DNA from: Nageia nagi
Lineage: Eukaryota; Pinophyta
Direction: 5' to 3'
Length of the DNA stretch: 64,000 nt
NCBI GenBank assembly: GCA_050084985.1
Contig: JBITNC010000001.1
Location: forward strand, 70,618,001 to 70,682,000
The stretch's first letter is position 1. Every line of letters begins with the position of its first letter. Positions 57,850-64,000 of the stretch are shown piece after piece. Under the pieces are notes generated by a model, which was given only the letters and a program-made list of their open reading frames with translations, did no database searches and was not told the DNA's origin. The position numbers were made by a program, and so were the translations under genes.

Positions 57850-59570
57850 TAGGAAAAGGGTTGTTGAATATCTCCATATGTTGATTAGGTGGTGTGATTG
57901 GTGCTTCTATTAATACTCAACCATTGTCTATAATATTCTAGATCCCATGCTTCAATCGCATGCACCCATTGGTGTTGTGTTCACTTTGCCTATGAAACTT
58001 GCAAAACTCATTTGCATTATACCAAGGCCTTGATGATTCTCCTAGATTTTATTTGATTGGGAACAAATTCAAAATATTTTGTGAAACTAACTTAGGTAGG
58101 ATATATGATAGTGACTCCCCCAAAGTAATGAAGTTTCTTCTTGACCTTGGATGAAGGGGTTTCTCTTGCTTATGCATGGTTGATTGATCCAAAGTTTCTT
58201 AGTTGAATTTGTATGGGGGTTGACTAGATTGTTACTCATGATATGATTGAAATTTATCATTATGATTTTGACTATAATCTTGATTCTTCTTATGTAATTT
58301 GAAGTCATGTAATTAGATTTTAACTTATTGAATGAGGTTTTTTTAGTGATAAGGCATCCTCAAAAAGTTTGTGTTGTTGGATTTGCAAGATGGAAGATAT
58401 GCTCTTGTAACAACTCTTGCAAAATATCCTAATAAGCACTTCTTATGATAAGAAATATAATAAATCTATTATTTTTTATCTCTATCTTACCAAATAATCA
58501 TTGATAGGCACAAATCATCATATTGAGATATTCTTATTAAGTCAATGATAAATGATCTTTTTCTTATATTGATGGTTTATGGTTGATGATAATTTTGTTA
58601 CATGTTTTGTCCCAAAGGTTGGTTCCATGTTGGATTAGGAACAAATTGACCTTGTGGTTAAGCCATTTGGTTGATATATCCTTGACTTCGACTTTGATAT
58701 GAGGGATGATGAACATGATTAAGAGGAGAAGGAGGAAGATGAAGGCTCATGCCTTGATGAGGTTGATCAACCTTGAGAGATCAATTATTGGACGTTACCA
58801 TAGATTTATTTTTAATCAAGGTCATGTTGGCTTTGCTAAAGAGAATAATTGATTTGGCCAATATAGAAAACTTGAGGTGGTTGACTTTGGTTTTGATGTA
58901 GAACTCTCAAGGGAGAGAGATCATGATGAATCCCTAAACCATGAGAAATAAGAAGATGAGATTGCACAACAAGAGCCTTTGATGAACCAAAAGTATTAAC
59001 TTATTGAGTGTTATGAGGAGATAATGATACACAATGAGGGATGACATGTACACTTGATGAAAGAAGAGGGTCACTTGATGAGACATGGCTAGGCCCATTG
59101 AAGAGACCTTTTACCACAAAGGTTGAGACATAATTAGAGTTATTGCAAAAAGAGATGAGGGAGAGACAAAAGATGTTTGAGTATCAAGTCGCAAAGGAAC
59201 ATGATGATGAAGTACATCTTGAGAATGAGAAGAAAAGGGCATGCTTGGATTTAAATGATGTTGAAGGAGAAATTATTCAAAGAGCAATGCCAAATTATCT
59301 TGAATAATGGGTCATAAATAAACTAATTCTTGAGGGATGAAGGAAGATTTTGAAATAAAGGATGAGACTTGATTTCACTAACCAATTAGGGACCAAGAGG
59401 CATCATGGCTTGATGAGAGGAAGAAGGATGAGATGGGGGATGATGAAAGGAATGCCTAGAATGATGAGGAGGGCTAGAGACATGAGAGGTAGCAGTGGTC
59501 GACTTAAAAGGAAGGGGTTGATAAGGTGGCTCTAAGTATAGGTCTTGTTATTGATATTACTCTAGTTGAT
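57850..59570 (-). pseudogene. N5 gag
   Basis: The zinc knuckle CKFHRQSEHNTNGC (57962-58003, CX2HX4HX4C) lies in WYNANEFCKFHRQSEHNTNG. Upstream (higher coordinates) come a Pro/His/Ser-rich linker (GMSLHLPPSPLNHVHHPSYQ near 58690-58760) and stop-interrupted gag-like sequence including QELLQEHIFHLANP (58370-58420). A Ser/Leu/His-rich N-terminal region follows (SHVSSSDPLLSSSVHVIPH near 59040-59090). No protease or pol follows on the C-terminal side. The family call rests mainly on the knuckle. Confidence 0.6.
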
Positions 59571-60915
59571 TGGACATAGGGGTGGCTACCATGTTCAAAT
59601 TAGGCTCCCTATTAAATTTCCAATATTTAAATAACCTTAATAAGAAAGGAAAAAAAGGAAAGAACAATATTTTTGCTAATACAAATGTCCCAATGGTGCC
59701 AAACAATGATGAGAAAATAAACATAAATACCCTATACGATAAGATAAAAATGACTATATGATTATGATGAGATGATGATTAATATAGCAATGGTGATTTT
59801 TCTTAATATAACTACTTCTTTTTCAATTTAGATATTAACTTGATTAGTGATGGTTGATTTTATGGTAAATTGACCTCTTAAATAATTTGCCTAAGGTTTG
59901 ACTTAGTTGAGTATTTAAGGGTGAAAGATCAATATTTAAGGGAAAAATTAGGCTCAAATGTAATTAAAAATGTAGCATTAATTGACCAATGATATGTAAC
60001 TAAATGGATGCAAACTATAAAATTACACCATTCTCAAGATATGATAAGGCTCTCCCACCCAAGGATGAAATTTTCACTAATGCAGCAAAAAAAATAAATA
60101 AGAGAAGCAATCCTAGGATGTAAACAACAAACAAGTCCTATGTTAAAGCATGACAAAAGAGGGATACAACGGGGGCTCCTACCCCAAGATCCCATCAAAT
60201 ACAATACTTATAGTACATATTCTTATCCTATCTAGTAGGATGTAGAATGGCTAACAATACTAATTAGTGGTATGATAAAATAGCTAGCCAACTAATCATA
60301 GTGGTACCTAGAGAATTTTAAAAGGAAATATATAATACCAAAACTAAAATAATATTATTACAACCCAAATTCAAAAATATTGGTAAGGGACTACTGCCAC
60401 CTAGTTATAAGGCCAAAACTAGATACAAGAGGATAAAAGATGACTCTAAGCCTAGTTGATAGACTAAGTCCCAAAAATAAGGCTAACCAACACTCGTATA
60501 CCTAGCTAATAGATGGACCAGTCTAGTGAAGATAGATTCATAATTAGAAGCTGATCAAGTGAGATTCAACTAACAACTTTGGTCACAAATGATCATTGGA
60601 AGGCTAATCAATGGGATACAAAGTGGTTGATGGGCTAACTAGTATGCTAAATATTGATTAGGCTCTACAAGTTAGTTTGCACAAAATTGGCTAATGATTG
60701 GCTATGAATGGGGACTTTGGATCTCTAAAATCTAATTCACCTTAGCTATAATATGATTTTCTAAAATAATCAACACATTTCAATAATAAGAAATGAAAAA
60801 AAAAATAAGAGGAGAAAGGGTTAAAATAACAACACCCAACAAAGTGGGAAAGGTTTAGAAAAATATTCCAAGTTAAGATCAAAGTACTAAGGGAGGTCCC
60901 AGTATGATCACTATC
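59571..60915 (-). other. N5 5' leader
   Basis: AT-rich, no coding motif. A primer binding site is expected just left of 60916, but the sequence there (minus strand GATAGTGATCATACTGGGAC) gives no convincing match. Confidence 0.45.
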
Positions 60916-61723
60916 TTAGATAAAAACAAAATATTTTTCCCACTCCTAGAAAATGAGGGATGAGGATTAAGGCTACAATACCAATGCTAAAGAGGGGAGT
61001 TTACCCTCTATGATATTGATGAGGTTGATATGCTAGACCTACTAGAAGACAAATATTAGTGGGGGCCTCACCACTCTATTCCTTAAGGCCCTAAAATGTG
61101 CTCAATGAGAGGTTTTAAACCTCCTTGATGGAATGTAGGACCCTATCCTAAAATCAAATGGACAATAGAAAATAAGGCAATGCCTACAATGCAATGTGAT
61201 ATGCTCATGTTGTGCTAAGATAATGATAAGATGATAAAATAAGCTAAACTACCATGAATCTACCTAGAAACATACTACATGCTCACATAAATGTATAGAA
61301 ATGCAATAAATAAGGATACAAGTACTTCATTTATCTAATATGGCTCCATGTGCTCTCTAACACCTATAAGAATGCTCAAAATATTTTCATGGGTGTGGTT
61401 AGGGTATGTTATTATTTATGGATGTGCTCTAAGTTTTACTAGATTAGATGGGTAGACTGATATCAATTGAGGTGGGAAGACATAGAATGATAATGATCAA
61501 GAGGCTAGAGTGAGTGAGTGGGAAGGTAGATTTCAAAATTAAATTTATAGGATGAGCATTAGATCAATGGGATGATTAAATAATTGGTAAGCTAATTAGG
61601 AAGTTGGTGGGTCGATCCTAAAATCAAGTCATAAAGTCAATAATGGGTATGACAAGGTGATGAGATGAAAGTGATAAGAAACAAAGAGATCGAGGAAAAA
61701 AGGGCAATTTTGAGGTGCTTACA
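60916..61723 (-). repeat. N5 5' LTR
   Basis: 808 bp aligned with the left LTR; the left edge TTAGATAAAAACAAAAT lines up with TGTGATGTACCCAAAAT, so the terminal TG has mutated. Ends GGTGCTTACA. The left end is accurate to a few bases. Confidence 0.78.
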
Positions 61724-61728
61724 CTACA

Positions 61729-62483
61729 TGGTTTTCTAGAAAGTATAGTTTTAGATATAGATAATAAGTTTACTTCTTTTTATGGAAAAATCTACATGCT
61801 AAAAGTGGTACATAATTGTATTTTAGTTCTATTTATCATCCTAATTATAATGGATTGATTGAAAGGGTAAATCAAATCCTAAAGGATATGCCTAGAATAT
61901 TTTGCATGGACCAACAAAGTAAATGGGAAGATTACTTGCACCTTGTTGAATTTTATTATAATAATGCTTTTCAAACATCTTTGGGTATGGGTCCATTTGA
62001 AGCTTTATATGAACAAGGTGTAGAACACCTTTATCTTAAGAAAATCTTGATGATAGTATCACCATTGAATCTAATGTGATATGGAAAAATAACTTAAGAA
62101 AATTTAGCAAAATCTAAAAACTACATCTGATAGATAAAAAAGTATTGTAGACTTGAGAAGAACTTTAAGAGAGTTTGAAATTGGGGATAAATAATTTTTG
62201 AGAGGTAAACTAGGAAAAAACTCTATAAAATCTTCAAAATTATCTCCTAGGTTTGTAGAACCATTTGAAATCACATAAGTGGTTAACCTATTAGCCTATA
62301 GACTTGATTTACGTACCAATTTATCAAAATTGCATAATGTATTTTATGTTTCATTACTAAAAAAGTATATTCTTGATCCATATCATGTGTGGAATCTAAA
62401 TAATTTATAGATGTTCAATCCCATGGCTATAGAGGTCAAGCCAATTCAAGTGCTAGGCACTTGCTTACAAATAAAATTGAGCG
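61729..62483 (+). pseudogene. G4 integrase, C-terminal part
   Basis: Continues the integrase core in the matching frame after N5: FLESIVLDIDNKFTSFYGK. A frameshift follows, then an open 87-codon piece at 61816-62079 (SSIYHPNYNGLIERVNQILK; KWEDYLHLVEFYYNNAFQTS; MGPFEALYEQ). The C-terminal module follows (LREFEIGDK; SPRFVEPFEIT; YRLDLRTNLSKLHNVFYVSL; LKKYILDPYHV). The last traceable residues before the E6 LTR are IERV. Stops throughout. Confidence 0.85.
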
Positions 62484-63379
62484 TGTAAATAAATAAATAA
62501 GCAAATATCTACAAACTCAATATTATCTATATTTGAGCTACGAATAGCAATTTATTCTCAATAGCAATGAACAAGATAACTGATTCAGAAATTTAAATGT
62601 AATTGTACCAAACAAGACTATGATTTGTATACTTACCTCACGGAACGTACCTGACAATAGAAGATGAAGATGTTGGCGATGTATTGATGATGAACTTCCC
62701 CTAAAAAATGTAGTGACCTGTGAAGATGCAAAAAGAGGACTGCAGGCGATCTGTTTCAAAGATAATAGAGCACCGGTGGTGTTCTTGGTTCATAAGGGAG
62801 CATCGGTAGCCTTTGTTTGATGATTTTTAACCTCTCAATCAAGTCCAGAACTTCAATATGGATGTCTCAGATAGCAGTGTGATATCAAAATAGATAATGG
62901 ATGTCAGGATAGCTCACGAAAGGAAGCACACAAACCATAGCCTTGTAGGCGGTACCAAGAGATACCTTAAGGGGTAGCCACTTACAAGACCATATGCAAG
63001 ATCATGTGTATCCTTGTTATCATGGACTTACTATTAGATCCCTTATTTATATAGATAATAGATAATACCACCCATGGGTCAATGTGCATCTACATAAATA
63101 AGGCTAATTCACAACATTCAAGATAAACACACCAATAAATAAGATAATCCATGCAATACTTAAGATAATCCATGCAATATTCAAGATAATCCATGCAATA
63201 TTCAAGGTAACCCATGCAATATTCAAGATAATCATGCAATATTCAAGATAATCATTATAAAATTCATATTCAAGACAAACATTGATATTATCACTTTAAT
63301 CCATTCAAGACATATATTTAGGCCAAGCATATTCCATTAATTTATTGAAAAAACATAAATTCATTTTTATGTGTTAACA
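62484..63379 (-). repeat. E6 3' LTR (element runs off the right edge)
   Basis: 896 bp, TGTAAATAAA...GTGTTAACA. Its left edge is the point where G4 coding sequence stops. On its right, minus strand CCAAAGTGGGGCATT (63380-63394) is a polypurine tract, so the element is on the minus strand and extends beyond 64000. Minus-strand TATAAATA at 63044-63051. Contains a 21-bp tandem repeat. The partner LTR is not in the window. Confidence 0.78.
63141..63256. repeat. 21-bp tandem repeat in E6 LTR
   Basis: Six copies of AAGATAATCCATGCAATATTC starting at 63141, 63162, 63183, 63204, 63225 and 63245. The last steps are shorter because one C is lost. Confidence 0.92.
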
Positions 63380-64000
63380 AATGCCCCACTTTGGATGTGA
63401 AATCGAAAGAAACATGAGGTGACTTGAGATTTTGCATTCAAAGTAAAAACACAATATCATAGCAAACAATTTTGATAAGCAATGATAAACATTAACCATT
63501 CTAAACTTAAACAACATCATGATAAAGCTTATTAGTACTAGATATAGGTTGAGAAAACTCCCTTTTGATATTACCTTGGGCATGCTTGCCCCTTGCATTT
63601 TGCTGTAGAAGGTGATAGCCTGATATATCTGATCATCTAATAAGCTGATAATCTTGCCGCAATATTGATGACCCATGACAACCAACTTGACAACACACAT
63701 GACAATGATCGGATAGACAACTTGACCACACATGTCGACCAAATGACAACTTGATAAGACCACATCACAAGACAAGACATGACAACACACATGACCAACT
63801 CATAAGACAAGACATGATAACACATGACAACACACATGACCAACTCACAAAACAAGACATGATAACCATAACCACACATAGGGGAGAGCTAAGTTCCACA
63901 CAATCGAGCCTTCCACCAAGAGGTGTACTGCAGTTGCATAAGAACTAAACTTTGCAAAATAAGTGATAAGCTAATACATGAGAGCTAAGTTCCACACAAC
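63380..64000 (-). other. E6 polypurine tract and 3' noncoding region
   Basis: After the polypurine tract (63380-63394) there is no domain match in either strand; a 138-codon minus-strand frame (63374-63790) is low-complexity (repeated CHVLS/CVVM). It contains a minisatellite (63690-63880) with the unit ACACATGACCAACTCA then AAGACAAGACATGATAAC, and a direct repeat GAGAGCTAAGTTCCACACAA at 63884 and 63980 (96 bp apart, the second copy at the window edge). Confidence 0.55.

Larger units (their letters stand above)
54524..61723 (-). mobile_element. N5: 7.2-kb minus-strand gypsy-like element with gag only
   Basis: LTRs at 54524-55322 and about 60916-61723, target duplication CTACA on both sides (54519-54523 and 61724-61728), and a polypurine tract beside the left LTR set the orientation as minus. 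The only coding trace is a gag with a CX2HX4HX4C knuckle at 57962-58003. The 2.5 kb between gag and the 3' LTR has no pol and is filled with tandem repeats. Like N1, it seems non-autonomous. Confidence 0.85.
51221..62483 (+). mobile_element. G4: decayed chromovirus-like Ty3/gypsy element, interrupted by N5 and cut by E6
   Basis: Plus-strand order gag, zinc knuckle, protease (DCGA), RT, RNase H, integrase with HPAGLLHP, then C-terminus with HNVFYVSLLKKY. These motifs are typical of chromovirus (Tekay/Del-like) gypsy elements. The integrase core is split by N5 (54524-61723, target duplication CTACA). The C-terminus is cut by the E6 LTR at 62484. Stops are frequent in all domains. Confidence 0.85.

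Noticed and set aside
63374-63948. Overlapping open frames on both strands near the right edge
   Set aside because: Caused by the ACATGACCAACTC minisatellite; low complexity on both strands.

Overview
The window is intergenic nuclear DNA of a plant, probably a seed plant with a large, repeat-rich genome. It is AT-rich and built almost entirely of LTR retrotransposons inserted into one another. No host protein-coding gene, tRNA, rRNA or CRISPR array was recognised. The plant assignment rests on a Tork/Tnt1-type Ty1/copia element primed by initiator-Met tRNA and on Ty3/gypsy elements with Tat-type traits: a CX2HX4HX4C gag zinc knuckle and a second, plant-Tat-type RNase H. The species cannot be told from the sequence.

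Left nest (about 1-39604), four layers deep, every coding strand minus. Layer 0 is a decayed Tat-like gypsy element (T3, 33036-39604, with its 5' LTR at 38963-39604). Layer 1 is a second decayed Tat-like element (T2), inserted into the integrase C-terminus of T3: 5' LTR 32204-33035, gag-pro-RT-RNase H-aRNase H-IN from about 29 kb down to 22653, then the IN C-terminus and a long 3' noncoding region at 4145-1. Its 3' LTR is not in the window. Layer 2 is a young copia element (C1, 4146-22647, 5-bp target duplication CTAAC), inserted in the GPY region of the T2 integrase. Layer 3 is a 13.4-kb element (N1, 6872-20257, target duplication AGTCC), inserted in the C1 integrase core. N1 has 2.1-kb LTRs, a long gag with an unusual N-terminal extension and a protease, but no reverse transcriptase, RNase H or integrase.

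Middle (39605-51219): AT-rich sequence without recognisable genes, a roughly 300-bp (GT)n/(AC)n inverted microsatellite (45484-45783), and a fragmentary plus-strand gypsy gag (46648-48210) interrupted by a 964-bp terminal-inverted-repeat element (46880-47843).

Right nest (51221-64000): a decayed plus-strand chromovirus-like gypsy element (G4, gag-pro-RT-RH-IN). Its integrase core is split by a minus-strand gag-only element with 0.8-kb LTRs (N5, 54524-61723), and its C-terminus is cut by the 3' LTR of another minus-strand element (E6, LTR 62484-63379) that runs off the window.

The most interesting signal is N1 and its relation to T2. N1 keeps the primer-binding site, the gag-protease family and the 3' noncoding region of the autonomous-type T2 lineage but has lost all of pol, which suggests a non-autonomous element mobilised by Tat-type relatives. 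Its LTRs carry tandem arrays whose TGACGTCA-like and TTCCGGAA cores seem to be decaying by CpG deamination.
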